From Nitrospirota bacterium (lineage in GTDB: Bacteria; Nitrospirota; Thermodesulfovibrionia; Thermodesulfovibrionales; Dissulfurispiraceae), in NCBI GenBank assembly GCA_023476565.1, contig JAMCVZ010000035.1:19252-83251 (forward strand): a DNA stretch of 64,000 bases. Direction: 5' to 3'. The notes under the pieces were generated by a model. That model ran no database searches. It was not told the DNA's origin and saw only the letters and a program-made list of their open reading frames with translations. Shown here piece after piece: positions 17,754 through 26,134 of this stretch (within the stretch, counting starts at the first letter, position 1; each line of letters starts with the position of its first letter). The translations under genes and the position numbers were made by a program.

Positions 17754-17789
17754 ACATTCATGGATTAAAATATATTAATATTTGAATGT
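17754..17789 (-). promoter_or_regulatory. ArsR promoter with overlapping inverted-repeat operator
   Basis: On the minus strand TTGACA (17793-17798) is followed after 17 bp by ATATAT (17770-17775). Overlapping the -10 region is ACATTCA-N22-TGAATGT with an inner AAATAT-TAAT-ATATTT. The arrangement suits autoregulation by the ArsR protein. Confidence 0.55.
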
Positions 17790-17794
17790 ATTTG

Positions 17795-18109
17795 TCAAGG
17801 GGAAAATAAAATTAGGGGAAATTCAATTGCGAATCTCTTTATTCCTCCCTCCGGATAGTGCACCACAAATGACTTAAGGCTTTGATATATTAGCTTTTTT
17901 AATCTATCTAACGATTCCGGACGGGCATCGAGGAATTCCCATGTGAAAAAGGAAGGCTGCATTGATGAATTATGGCGGGATGGACAATCTTCTTGCCCTG
18001 GCGAATGGGCGACCTCAAGCCATAGCAGGCGCTTATTATTAAGCGAACGGTAACAAATCCAACAGAAGGGTGATGCCTCGCTGGCGATTTTAAATAAAGA
18101 GGCAGTCTT
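17795..18109 (-). pseudogene. Unrecognised reading frame without a start codon, possibly broken gene
   Basis: A 104-codon open frame reads as protein-like sequence: SPFCWICYRSLNNKRLLWLEVAHSP..., then EFLDARPESLDRLKKLIYQSLKSFV and HYPEGGIKRFAIEFPL. It includes a CxxC and a later Cys. The only upstream ATG in frame is four codons before an in-frame TGA (ATG AGG CGG TTC TGA). It may be a nonsense-broken small gene. The family was not recognised. Its 3' end overlaps the predicted -35 of the ArsR gene, which argues that it is decayed. Confidence 0.35.
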
Positions 18110-18160
18110 TCAGAACCGCCTCATCTCTCTTCTATTCCCTATAAGATTCCTTATTTGTTT

Positions 18161-18445
18161 TCAGCATCCCTCTATTGTCCTAACATCAGTAGCCACATTT
18201 CTGTTGCCTTTTACTTCGTATTTAATCTTTGTCTCATCGCCTACTTTATACTTTTTCAGTTTTTCTTTATTTTCGACTATGATTGTTGTATCTTTACCGC
18301 TATTTTTATCGGTAACGACAATAGCGCCTGTACTTGAGTCTATACTTTTAATGACTCCTCTGATTTTTTCCGCTGCAATTGCGTTCACAAGCATTGCCGA
18401 ACAAAAAACCACTGCCAGTATGATTGTTATAAACCTTTTTCCCAT
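18161..18445 (-). CDS. Small exported protein, paralogue of the one at 36663-36944
   Basis: 94 residues from ATG 18445, preferred over the longer frame (18490) because GGAGGATAAGGGAC directly precedes it. The signal peptide ends NAIA/AEKI. The mature part is a compact beta-rich unit: KIRGVIKSIDSSTGAIVVTDKNSGKDTTIIVENKEKLKKYKVGDETKIKYE, ending IEGC. The pattern of an initial 'I.G.I.SID...G.I.VTD..GK' and 'YKVGD.VK..YE' is that of small OB-like periplasmic proteins (DUF1344-like). Function is unknown. Expression is probably monocistronic. Confidence 0.78.
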   Translation of the reverse strand: MGKRFITIILAVVFCSAMLVNAIAAEKIRGVIKSIDSSTGAIVVTDKNSGKDTTIIVENKEKLKKYKVGDETKIKYEVKGNRNVATDVRTIEGC

Positions 18446-18857
18446 GTCCCTTATCCTCCTCCGTTCTTCCGGATTTATTCTGAACATCAATTATATTATT
18501 GCCTCCGGCAATCTTTATAATAGCCAGCTTATTATCTATTAGTTTCGAACCTTCTTAATCATACCGGATAAAACAATTTTTGTCAATTTTAGATTGTCTC
18601 TTTCTCCTCTTTACAAAGAGGGGGAATACCGATCCAGTGGGCCGGGGAAGACCCTCGCAAGCCGACCGGGGCGCTAAAAGCGAGGATATACTTCACCTTT
18701 TGATTAAAGAAGTTGTATACTATAAAGAATCACAGGGTGGAACCGGTGAAAGGACCGGTAACATAAAAATGGATCTATGGGAATTACCACCTCTATATTT
18801 ATTAAATTTGCCGGTAAAAAGTTTTACTGAGAGTCTCACCAGCCACCCCAAATTTAT
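18446..18857. other. Intergenic stretch without recognised genes
   Basis: No coding frame with protein-like content was found on either strand. A GC-richer patch near 18620-18690 contains CCCTCGC...GCGAGG, and ACCGGT occurs twice near 18740-18765; neither matches a riboswitch or small RNA that I can name. Confidence 0.4.
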
Positions 18858-18952
18858 AAAATTCTAAACTCTAAATCCCAAATCCTGAAAGAGCTTTGGA
18901 AATTTTATTTTGGCTTGTTTGGAATTTAGGATTTAGCGCTTCGGATTTACTT
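18858..18952. repeat. Inverted short-word element (CTAAATCC / GGATTTAG)
   Basis: The left arm contains ATTCTAAACTCTAAATCCCAAATCC; the right arm contains GGAATTTAGGATTTAGCGC and CGGATTT. Each arm is a tandem of short words and the arms are mutually inverted. It ends just before tRNA-Arg. Confidence 0.6.
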
Positions 18953-18959
18953 TTAATCT

Positions 18960-19033
18960 GCGCCTGTAGCTCAGTTGGATAGAGCATCGGCCTCCGAAGC
19001 CGAGGGTCGGAGGTTCGAATCCTCTCAGGCGCA
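18960..19033 (+). tRNA. tRNA-Arg (anticodon CCG)
   Basis: Acceptor GCGCCTG pairs with CAGGCGC. The D arm GCTC...GAGC, anticodon stem TCGGC/GCCGA with loop CTCCGAA (anticodon CCG), and T arm GGAGG-TTCGAAT-CCTCT are all present. The discriminator is A and CCA is not encoded. Confidence 0.97.
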
Positions 19034-19044
19034 CTCTTCAAAGA

Positions 19045-19152
19045 CAGTGACAAGTAATAAGTAATCAGCTTAGGCAAAAATCCCATAACATCCGATCCCG
19101 ACACTGCTCCATTGTCTTCAACTCGTTACTTGTTACTTTTCACTTGTCGCTG
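19045..19152. repeat. Inverted short-word element (GTAACAAGT type), between tRNA-Arg and ribBA
   Basis: The left arm is CAGTGACAAGTAATAAGTAATCAG; the right arm is ACTCGTTACTTGTTACTTTTCACTTGTCGCTG. It fills the space between two convergent genes and could act as a bidirectional terminator. Confidence 0.7.
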
Positions 19153-19155
19153 CCC

Positions 19156-20370
19156 TTAGACGTTCTCGATCATGTGCCCCATTTTTTTCTTCTTGGTCTG
19201 GAGATAGATGATGTTCTTGTCGTGAGGTGTTACTTCCGCGGGCACCCGCTCTACAACTTTCAGCCCGTATCCTTCAAGCCCTACTATCTTTTTGGGGTTA
19301 TTGGTAATAAGCCGCATCTTCCTCACCCCGAGGTCGACAAGTATCTGTGCCCCTATCCCGTAATCCCTCAGATCGGGCTTAAATCCGAGCTTGAGATTGG
19401 CCTCTACCGTATCGAGCCCCTTGTCCTGAAGCTCGTAGGCCCTGAGCTTGTTTGCAAGGCCGATACCGCGCCCTTCCTGGCGCATATAGAGAATGACCCC
19501 CCTGCCTTCTTTCTTTATTATCTCCATCGCCCTCTGCAACTGGTCTCCACAGTCGCAGCGCTTTGATCCGAACACGTCCCCGGTGAGACACTCGGAATGC
19601 ACTCTTACGAGCACCTTATCATCGGGCTTTAAATCACCTTTAACAAGCGCTATATGAATATTGGGGTCGACATCGTTGGCATAGGCGATAGCGGTAAAAT
19701 CACCGCCATGCTTTGTAGGCATCTGGACTGTGGCTATTCTTTTGACAAACCTTTCGGTCCGCATACGGTGCTGGATGAGGTCTTTTACCGTTATAATCTT
19801 CACCTTGTGCTCTTTGGCGAATTCCATCAACTGCGGCACCCGTGCCATTGTCCCGTCGTCGTTCATTATTTCGCAAATGACACCTGAGGGATTCATCCCT
19901 GCCAGCCTGGCGAGGTCGACAGAGCCCTCGGTCTGGCCCGCCCTTTGCAAGACTCCGCCGGGTTTCGCCTTCAATGGAAAAACATGCCCGGGTCTTGCAA
20001 GGTCTTCCGCCTTGATCTGAGGGTTTATGGCAGCCTGTATGGTAACCGCCCTGTCATGGGCCGATATGCCTGTCGTGACGCCTTTTTTCGCCTCAATGGA
20101 TACGGTAAAGGCAGTGCCGAAAGATGATGTATTTTCATCGGACATCATGTGGAGCTTCAATTCCTCGACCCTTTGGGGTGTCAGGGACAGGCAGATCAGT
20201 CCCCTTCCGTATTTCGCCATGAAATTTATGGCTTCCGGGGTGACCTTTTCCGCTGCCATACAGAGGTCTCCTTCGTTTTCCCTGTCCTCGTCATCCACAA
20301 GGATAACCATCTTGCCCTTTGTGATGTCTTCCAGCGCATCCTCTATGGTATTGAATTTGTATTTTTCCAT
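19156..20370 (-). CDS. ribBA: Bifunctional 3,4-dihydroxy-2-butanone-4-phosphate synthase / GTP cyclohydrolase II
   Basis: 404 residues, standard RibBA length. The N-terminal DHBP synthase half has [26 protein letters not shown] and [12 protein letters not shown] with [15 protein letters not shown]. The C-terminal GTP cyclohydrolase II half has the zinc site [16 protein letters not shown] and [16 protein letters not shown]. It supplies both the four-carbon unit and the pyrimidine precursor for riboflavin. The partner riboflavin synthase gene is separate in this window (37106). No FMN riboswitch was seen in the 134 bp upstream, which it shares divergently with the GAF gene. Confidence 0.97.
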   Translation of the reverse strand: MEKYKFNTIEDALEDITKGKMVILVDDEDRENEGDLCMAAEKVTPEAINFMAKYGRGLICLSLTPQRVEELKLHMMSDENTSSFGTAFTVSIEAKKGVTTGISAHDRAVTIQAAINPQIKAEDLARPGHVFPLKAKPGGVLQRAGQTEGSVDLARLAGMNPSGVICEIMNDDGTMARVPQLMEFAKEHKVKIITVKDLIQHRMRTERFVKRIATVQMPTKHGGDFTAIAYANDVDPNIHIALVKGDLKPDDKVLVRVHSECLTGDVFGSKRCDCGDQLQRAMEIIKKEGRGVILYMRQEGRGIGLANKLRAYELQDKGLDTVEANLKLGFKPDLRDYGIGAQILVDLGVRKMRLITNNPKKIVGLEGYGLKVVERVPAEVTPHDKNIIYLQTKKKKMGHMIENV

Positions 20371-20504
20371 GTAAGACCTCCCTATTACGTTTATAGCGCA
20401 AATTACTTCCGGCGCTACAACTCCGTGAACGCTCTACACTATTAACGCTTATTGAGTATAGCAAAAACATACACGGTCTTTCCAATGGCTGTACGGGGAA
20501 AAAA

Positions 20505-21413
20505 ATGGGAAGTTCTGATATAATTAACCAATTTTACGAGGAGCCTGATATGCAACAGCTTCAAATTGAGACGGGTAAATTCTTTAATATTCTCGGCGCC
20601 ATTCTCTCCACCCTCGATATTAATGAAATACTCACAACAGTAGTAAAGGAGATCCGTTCAATACTTAATGCCGACAGGTGCACGCTCTACCTGATCGACA
20701 GGGAGAATAACGAGCTGTACTCGAAGGTCCTCCAGGCAGACAATCTCGTGGAAATTCGGGTGCCGATCATGAAAAGCAGCCTCGCCGGCTACTCGGCAAC
20801 CATAGAAAAGATCATAAATATCAAAGATGCCTATGATGATGCGGAACTGAAGAGCATAGACGGCGATCTGGCGTTCAACAAATCATGGGACGAGAAGAGC
20901 GGATACAGAACGCAAAGTGTACTGGTCGTTCCCATACCTATAAAGTCGGGGAGCGAGATTATAGGCATCTTCCAGGCGCTGAATAAGCCCGGCGGTTTTT
21001 CAGACTCGGACGTGAGTACCATGGAGCAGCTTGCCTACCTGCTGGGCATCGCGGTAAACAACGCCTTGTTGTACCAGACCATAGAGGAGGAGAAAAAGCT
21101 CAGGGAATATATTATAGACGACATCGAGGAGGGCATTTGCATCCTCGATACGAAGGGGCGAATACTGTCCGCCAGCAGGTTCCTTGAGGTCATGAGCGGG
21201 ATGAGATATACCATAGACTCGATGACCGGAGAAAATCTCTTCGATGTATTCCCCAGCTTTATGGGCACCGAGCTTGAGGAGAAGATAAACGATGTCCTGG
21301 CGAAAGGATACAAAATGATCGCCCAGTTGTCCGTGCTTGAGATTAAGGTCATTCCATACCTCGATGAAAAAGGCAAGGCAAGAAAATTAATCCTGATATT
21401 CACGAGGATCTGA
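20505..21413 (+). CDS. GAF-PAS domain sensory protein
   Basis: 302 residues, soluble. A GAF domain (about 25-190) shows LSTLDINEILTTVVKEIRSILNADRCTLYLID and SVLVVPIPIKSGSEIIGIFQALNK. A PAS-like domain (about 205-302) shows DIEEGICILDTKGRILSASRFLEVMSG. No output domain follows. The stop overlaps the ATG of the PilB-type ATPase by 1 bp, so the two are cotranslated. It may sense a small ligand or nucleotide and modulate the ATPase or the cyclase downstream; this is inference from the operon. Confidence 0.85.
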   Translation: MGSSDIINQFYEEPDMQQLQIETGKFFNILGAILSTLDINEILTTVVKEIRSILNADRCTLYLIDRENNELYSKVLQADNLVEIRVPIMKSSLAGYSATIEKIINIKDAYDDAELKSIDGDLAFNKSWDEKSGYRTQSVLVVPIPIKSGSEIIGIFQALNKPGGFSDSDVSTMEQLAYLLGIAVNNALLYQTIEEEKKLREYIIDDIEEGICILDTKGRILSASRFLEVMSGMRYTIDSMTGENLFDVFPSFMGTELEEKINDVLAKGYKMIAQLSVLEIKVIPYLDEKGKARKLILIFTRI

Positions 21414-23200
21414 TGGAAATCAAAAAACCGATTAACCCCAAAGACCCGCAGGATATAAAAAAAGCCCCTAAAAAGAGCCTCGAGGAGCTTGCAATAGAAA
21501 AGGGCCTCGTTACCACCGAGCAACTGCAGGAGCTCATTTCGAGGGTGACTAAAGAGAGAAAAAACCTGGACCAGCTCCTTGTGGAAATGGGGGTGACTGC
21601 GGAGAAAGTATCTGCCGCCCTTGCGGAATCCCTCGGCTATGAATTTATCGACATCAGCGCCATCCCGATACAATCCGAGTTGCTGAAGATATTGAAGCCC
21701 GCTTATGCCAAGCATTTACGCGTATTGCCCATTAAATATCAGGACCCCGTCTTGACCGTAGCGATGGTAGAACCCAGGGACCTTATGGCCCTGGACGAAG
21801 TTACCCGTTTCTGCAAGGACGCGCGTTACAATGTCAGGAATGTAAAAGTTGTCGTAACGACCGCCGACAAGCTCTTCACTGCAATCGACAAGTTTTACGG
21901 CCTCAGGGAAAAGGCGAAAGACAAGGATAAAGATAACCTCGGTCTCGGCAGTCTCTTGGATAACGTGGCCGAATCCATGAGGAGCGAGGTCGAAGTTGCG
22001 GAGGTCAAACAGGAAGAGGCCACTGAAAACAGCGCGCCTGTCGTCATGCTCGGCAACAGGATCGTGGAAGAGGCGCTCCACAAGAGGGCCAGCGATATAC
22101 ATCTTGAGCCTTCCTTATATAACCTGCGCGTCAGGTATCGTATCGACGGCGATCTCCAGGAAGTCATGCGCGTCCCCAAGTATGCCCAGGATGCCCTTAT
22201 TGCACGGTACAAAATAATGGCTGATTTGAGGATTGACGAAAGGCGGGTCCCCCAGGACGGAAGAATAGATTTCACAAAATTCAACCCCTCTTACGAGCTG
22301 GACCTTCGTGTCTCTACCGTACCGACCCCGTTTGGAGAGGACGTGGTCATGAGGCTGCTGGACAAATCGGGCAACGTATTGACGATCGATATGCTCGGAT
22401 TCAATGACCACTGCATGAAATTGTATAAAGAGGCCATTCAGGCGCCTTACGGGATAATGCTCCATGTGGGACCAACGGGAAGCGGAAAATCAACCGCGCT
22501 CTTCGCGGCCCTGAAGACCCTCGATACCCCTGATTTGAAAATAGTGACTGCCGAGGACCCGGTCGAAACAACCCTGGGAGGGCAGATCATACAGAGCAGC
22601 GTCAATCCTGTTACAGGTTACACCTTTGCCAAGGCGCTCAGGGCATTCATGAGGCATGATCCGGACATCATCCTGATAGGTGAAATAAGAGACCTGGAAA
22701 CAGCAAAGGCCGCTGTCGAGGCGTCCCTCACCGGCCACATGGTCTTTTCCACGCTCCACACAAACGATGCCGTCGGGACTGTAACAAGGCTTATAGAAAT
22801 GGGGATTGAGCCGTATCTTATAGCGGACTCTCTCGTCCTGGTCTGCGCACAGAGACTCGCACGGAGGATATGCTCAAAGTGCAAAGAGTCATATACGGCG
22901 ACGGCAAATGAAGAAGAGCTCTCAAAGGGCGATATAAAGGCAGGCGCCACACTGTACAGGGGGAAAGGATGCGGGGTATGCGACGGCTCAGGAGAAAAAG
23001 GGCGCACAGGAATTTATGAAATGCTCCTCGTAAACAGGGATTTCAGGAACCTTCTTATTAAAGGGTCCACCATGGAGGAATTGAGAAGGGTGGCAATCGA
23101 AACAGGCATGATGACATTAAGGCAGGAGGCCATCGATAAAGCGCTCAAAGGCATCATATCCCTCGAACAGGTCGTGGAAAACACGCTGGCAGACACATAA
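21413..23200 (+). CDS. PilB/GspE-family secretion or pilus assembly ATPase
   Basis: 595 residues. The N-terminal MshEN/GspE domain (about 20-165) has LAESLGYEFIDISAIP, a region that in relatives can bind c-di-GMP. The ATPase core has ASDIHLEP (227-233), Walker A GPTGSGKST (353-361), the Asp box TAEDPVE, and GEIRDLETAKAAVEASLTGHMVFSTLHTND. A zinc tetracysteine CSKC...CGVC lies near the end. It would power type IV pilus extension or type II secretion at the inner membrane. No pilC, pilM-Q or pilin genes are adjacent, so the ATPase seems detached from its machine and joined to sensory genes. Confidence 0.93.
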   Translation: MEIKKPINPKDPQDIKKAPKKSLEELAIEKGLVTTEQLQELISRVTKERKNLDQLLVEMGVTAEKVSAALAESLGYEFIDISAIPIQSELLKILKPAYAKHLRVLPIKYQDPVLTVAMVEPRDLMALDEVTRFCKDARYNVRNVKVVVTTADKLFTAIDKFYGLREKAKDKDKDNLGLGSLLDNVAESMRSEVEVAEVKQEEATENSAPVVMLGNRIVEEALHKRASDIHLEPSLYNLRVRYRIDGDLQEVMRVPKYAQDALIARYKIMADLRIDERRVPQDGRIDFTKFNPSYELDLRVSTVPTPFGEDVVMRLLDKSGNVLTIDMLGFNDHCMKLYKEAIQAPYGIMLHVGPTGSGKSTALFAALKTLDTPDLKIVTAEDPVETTLGGQIIQSSVNPVTGYTFAKALRAFMRHDPDIILIGEIRDLETAKAAVEASLTGHMVFSTLHTNDAVGTVTRLIEMGIEPYLIADSLVLVCAQRLARRICSKCKESYTATANEEELSKGDIKAGATLYRGKGCGVCDGSGEKGRTGIYEMLLVNRDFRNLLIKGSTMEELRRVAIETGMMTLRQEAIDKALKGIISLEQVVENTLADT

Positions 23201-23208
23201 CCTTCCTT

Positions 23209-25242
23209 ATGGAAAAACCTGCATTCAGAAAGGGAACGCTCAACTACCTCGTACGGGAACTGGCATCCAACCTTACCGAAAAATCCAATAAGATCAGGAC
23301 GGGCATCGTAATCGGCCTTCTTATCACCATCCTGACGACATGCTTGATGCTCCTCAAATTGCATCCTCTTGAGACTGTTGAAGGCAAACTCCTCGATTAC
23401 CGTTTTCAAATCAGGGGCACATTAAAAGTCCCGGAAAGCGTAGTCATTGCCGTCATCGATGAGAAGAGCATCGAGAAACTCGGCAGATGGCCCTGGAACA
23501 GGGATGTCATCGCACGGCTGGTAGAGCGGTTAAACAAGGCCGGCGCCGGAGTAATTGTATTCGATATTATTTACAGCGAGCACGAGAAGAATGACCCGCT
23601 GCTCGCAGCCGCCATAAAAGACGCGGGGAACGTGATCCTGCCCATCGTCTTTGATTTCGACAGGGAATCAAAAACACCTGACAGCGAGCTGCTGGTCAAT
23701 TCCGCTTTCACGTCGGTTGAAAATCCCGAAATGTTCAAGAAGTACACTCCGATCCTGGGAAAGAGGGCTCTTATTCCTGTCCCTCAGCTCATAAAGGAAG
23801 CCATGCAGCTCGGGCACATCAATATGATCCCCGATGATGACGGCACACTGAGGTGGGAAACCCTGGTCTTGGGATACAACGGCTATCTTTATCCCTCGCT
23901 TACCCTCCAGGCCGCTGCCATATACCTCGGGGTCCCGCCTGAAAAGGTTGTCCTCAAGGCAACCGAAGGGATACAAGTCGGGAAAAGGTTTATTCCCACC
24001 GACAGGTGGGGAAGGACCCTCATCCGCTACTACGGTCCGGAAGGGACTTTCAGACATATCTCCATATCAGATATTCTGGACGGCACGGTAAAAGATGAGG
24101 AGCTGCAGGGGAAGGTTGTCCTCATAGGCGCTACCGCCATCGGCATCTATGATTTGAGAGTGACCCCGTTTTCTCCTGCAATGCCGGGGGTAGAAAAGCA
24201 TGCCAGTGTAATCGCCTCCATCCTGGAAAACAAATTTCTCAGGGCTGTCCCCCTGGCCGCCAACCTCGGCATACTGCTGCTGTCAGGGCTGTTGCTCTCA
24301 TTTCTCGCGCCCCGGTATAAGGTGGCAGGCGCTGCAGGCATGGCAGCACTGTTCCTTTTACTGGTACTCGTTCCGGGGTACTTTCTGTTTACGCAAAAGG
24401 GCCTGTGGGTAAACATTACTTATCCATCGCTCAATATTCTCCTTATCTTCATTGCCATTACCGCATACAACTATGCGGTCGAGGAGCGGTATGCAAAGAG
24501 AATGAGGGCGATGTTTTCGAGCTATGTGACCGAGAGAGTTGTCAATGAACTGATAAAGAACCCTGACATGGCGAAACTCGGCGGTGAGCGGAGGGAAGTG
24601 ACCATCCTCTTTTCCGACGTAAGGGGATTTACCTCGTTCTCGGAAAAGCACTCTCCCGAAGAGGTTGTCGCCATACTCAATGAATACCTCGGGGCAATGA
24701 CCGGGATAGTCTTCAGATGGGAGGGGACCTTAGACAAATTTATCGGGGATGCCATCCTCGCCTTCTGGGGCGCACCCATGCCGCAGGAGAACCATGCGGA
24801 GCTTGCAGTGAAGTGCGCCCTGGATATGGTTAAAACTCTCAAAGACCTTCAGCAGAAATGGCAGGCGGAAGGCAAGCCGCTGCTCGACTGCGGCATAGGC
24901 TTGAATACCGGGGAGGTCCTTGTCGGCAATATCGGCGCGGAAGGCAAGAAAATGGATTATACAGTAATAGGGGACAACGTAAACCTGGGTTCGAGGGTGG
25001 AATCGCTCACAAGGAAATATGATGCACATATCCTGATGACGGAGTTTACGCTTAGTAAAGTCAGGGAATATGTTTCATCCGGGAAGATAGGGCATATCTC
25101 CATCACCGGGCTTGAGCGGGTTATCGTCAAAGGCAAGGAAGAGCCCGTGGGGATTTACGATGTCAAGGCGTTGGAACCGGGGGCAAAATCCGGGATAGTT
25201 GACGTTGATGAAGATAAGATTGTAAAGCTGAAAGAGAAATAA
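23209..25242 (+). CDS. CHASE2-domain adenylate/guanylate cyclase
   Basis: 677 residues. One membrane helix (about 31-50), a periplasmic CHASE2 domain (about 70-345: VVIAVIDEKSIEKLGRWPW, AGVIVFDIIYSE), then three membrane helices (about 350-425) and a class III cyclase domain. The cyclase has metal-binding Asp470 in ILFSDVRGFTSF and a second Asp in KFIGDAILAFWGAP, with DYTVIGDNVNLGSRVE for the base-binding and transition-state residues. It produces a cyclic nucleotide in response to a periplasmic signal. No strong ribosome site precedes the ATG, which lies 8 bp after the PilB stop. CHASE2 cyclases are often found with FecR-domain proteins, and two lie nearby at 27.8-33.4 kb. Confidence 0.93.
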   Translation: MEKPAFRKGTLNYLVRELASNLTEKSNKIRTGIVIGLLITILTTCLMLLKLHPLETVEGKLLDYRFQIRGTLKVPESVVIAVIDEKSIEKLGRWPWNRDVIARLVERLNKAGAGVIVFDIIYSEHEKNDPLLAAAIKDAGNVILPIVFDFDRESKTPDSELLVNSAFTSVENPEMFKKYTPILGKRALIPVPQLIKEAMQLGHINMIPDDDGTLRWETLVLGYNGYLYPSLTLQAAAIYLGVPPEKVVLKATEGIQVGKRFIPTDRWGRTLIRYYGPEGTFRHISISDILDGTVKDEELQGKVVLIGATAIGIYDLRVTPFSPAMPGVEKHASVIASILENKFLRAVPLAANLGILLLSGLLLSFLAPRYKVAGAAGMAALFLLLVLVPGYFLFTQKGLWVNITYPSLNILLIFIAITAYNYAVEERYAKRMRAMFSSYVTERVVNELIKNPDMAKLGGERREVTILFSDVRGFTSFSEKHSPEEVVAILNEYLGAMTGIVFRWEGTLDKFIGDAILAFWGAPMPQENHAELAVKCALDMVKTLKDLQQKWQAEGKPLLDCGIGLNTGEVLVGNIGAEGKKMDYTVIGDNVNLGSRVESLTRKYDAHILMTEFTLSKVREYVSSGKIGHISITGLERVIVKGKEEPVGIYDVKALEPGAKSGIVDVDEDKIVKLKEK

Positions 25243-25656
25243 TCAGTTTTCGAAGCGAATAACCTTTTTTATAACCTTCACAAATCTTTCCGCCATTTCA
25301 AAGGCCTCTGCAGAATCTTTTATGCTGAAGCTCGATTCAGGGTAGTAATCGGCCTCCTCTCTCAATTTCATAAGCCTGCCGATAATTCTGCTGACATCCT
25401 CTTCTCTAATCTCTTTCGTTTTTATGTAATAAAGGCTGAACATCCTTTCTACTCCCTCATGACTTTTGGGAGCAATGCCTTTAAAAAGAAGAGAAGCTTT
25501 CGCGGCATGATAAACAGCATAATATGAAGAAACAACGCTCTTAAAATAAATTCCATTGTTTTCGAGTAGCTTTGCTGTTTTAATTTCCTCTAATGCTCTC
25601 TTAAGCTCATACTGAGCAAGGAGCTTCCCTTCCTTTTTCCCTAATCTATCGACCAT
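25243..25656 (-). CDS. HEPN-domain protein (toxin-like partner of MNT)
   Basis: 137 residues, all helical, with YELKRALEEIKTAKLLENNGIYFKSVVSSYYAVYHAAKASLLFKG, the HEPN core pattern with the SxYYAxYH helix. HEPN partners in MNT pairs are usually RNases neutralised by nucleotidyl transfer from the MNT protein. It overlaps the MNT gene by 16 bp, showing a single operon in the order MNT then HEPN. It is convergent with the CHASE2 cyclase gene, with adjacent stops. Confidence 0.85.
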   Translation of the reverse strand: MVDRLGKKEGKLLAQYELKRALEEIKTAKLLENNGIYFKSVVSSYYAVYHAAKASLLFKGIAPKSHEGVERMFSLYYIKTKEIREEDVSRIIGRLMKLREEADYYPESSFSIKDSAEAFEMAERFVKVIKKVIRFEN

Positions 25657-26054
25657 AAGACAATCCCTTCTCTTTTAATGCTTCTTATAAACAGGCTGAC
25701 TTTCGTTTCAAAATCCGATTCTGACACAAAAATAGCTGATACCACAATATCGTTATCTACTTCATATTTATGAATGATATCGTAAATTTTGAATTTTACG
25801 GAACGGGGATTCTCTCTGTCTGTCACAAAAAGCAGGTCTATATCGGAGTCCTCGGTAAAATCACCCCGCGCCTTGGAGCCGTAGAGGATTATCCTCTTGA
25901 TAAATGCATATCTACGAGTCAAGTCCCCTATAATGCCCTTAAGTCCGACCTGCTCGTTGTAATTAAGATTTATTGTATCCAAAGTCCCGGTTGTTTGCAT
26001 CTTTATCATCCGCAATTCATTCTGCCTCCGATCCCTCTGCAAAAAGCTTAGCAC
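25641..26054 (-). CDS. MNT-type nucleotidyltransferase (antitoxin-like)
   Basis: 137 residues from the longest start; ATG 26009 (MIKMQTTG) is an alternative. The nucleotidyltransferase signature LYGSKARGDFTEDSDIDLLFV is intact, with the GS and DxD residues. In HEPN/MNT type VII modules this enzyme AMPylates the HEPN toxin. The pair is flanked upstream by a strong terminator hairpin belonging to the next locus. Confidence 0.87.
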   Translation of the reverse strand: MLSFLQRDRRQNELRMIKMQTTGTLDTINLNYNEQVGLKGIIGDLTRRYAFIKRIILYGSKARGDFTEDSDIDLLFVTDRENPRSVKFKIYDIIHKYEVDNDIVVSAIFVSESDFETKVSLFIRSIKREGIVLWSID

Positions 26055-26080
26055 AGCATATGGGTAATTGTAACATAATT

Positions 26081-26120
26081 AAAAAAGCGGCCAGTGTTTC
26101 TCCACTAACCGCCTTTTTTG
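26081..26120. terminator. Intrinsic terminator (both strands possible)
   Basis: Stem GCGGCCAGTG / CACTAACCGC with loop TTTCTC, flanked by A6 on the left and T6 on the right. On the minus strand it ends the lipoprotein gene at 26135. Confidence 0.85.
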
Positions 26121-26134
26121 TTAGCTATGCCGGC

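Noticed and set aside
17795..18130. The TGA four codons after ATG in the startless frame as a second selenocysteine
   Set aside because: Sec at residue 5 with no downstream partner Cys nearby and no suitable G-first hairpin; a nonsense change is simpler.
18600..18780. GC-rich patch with possible stems and ACCGGT repeats, considered as a cobalamin or other riboswitch
   Set aside because: No known riboswitch core was recognisable and no downstream gene is positioned to be controlled.
18871..19104. 77-codon minus-strand frame across tRNA-Arg
   Set aside because: It is the antisense of the tRNA gene (the well-known spurious RIRTSDPRLRRPMLYPTELQA type peptide), not a protein.
20371..20504. Possible FMN riboswitch upstream of ribBA
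   Set aside because: The conserved RFN element blocks are absent on the ribBA side of this gap.
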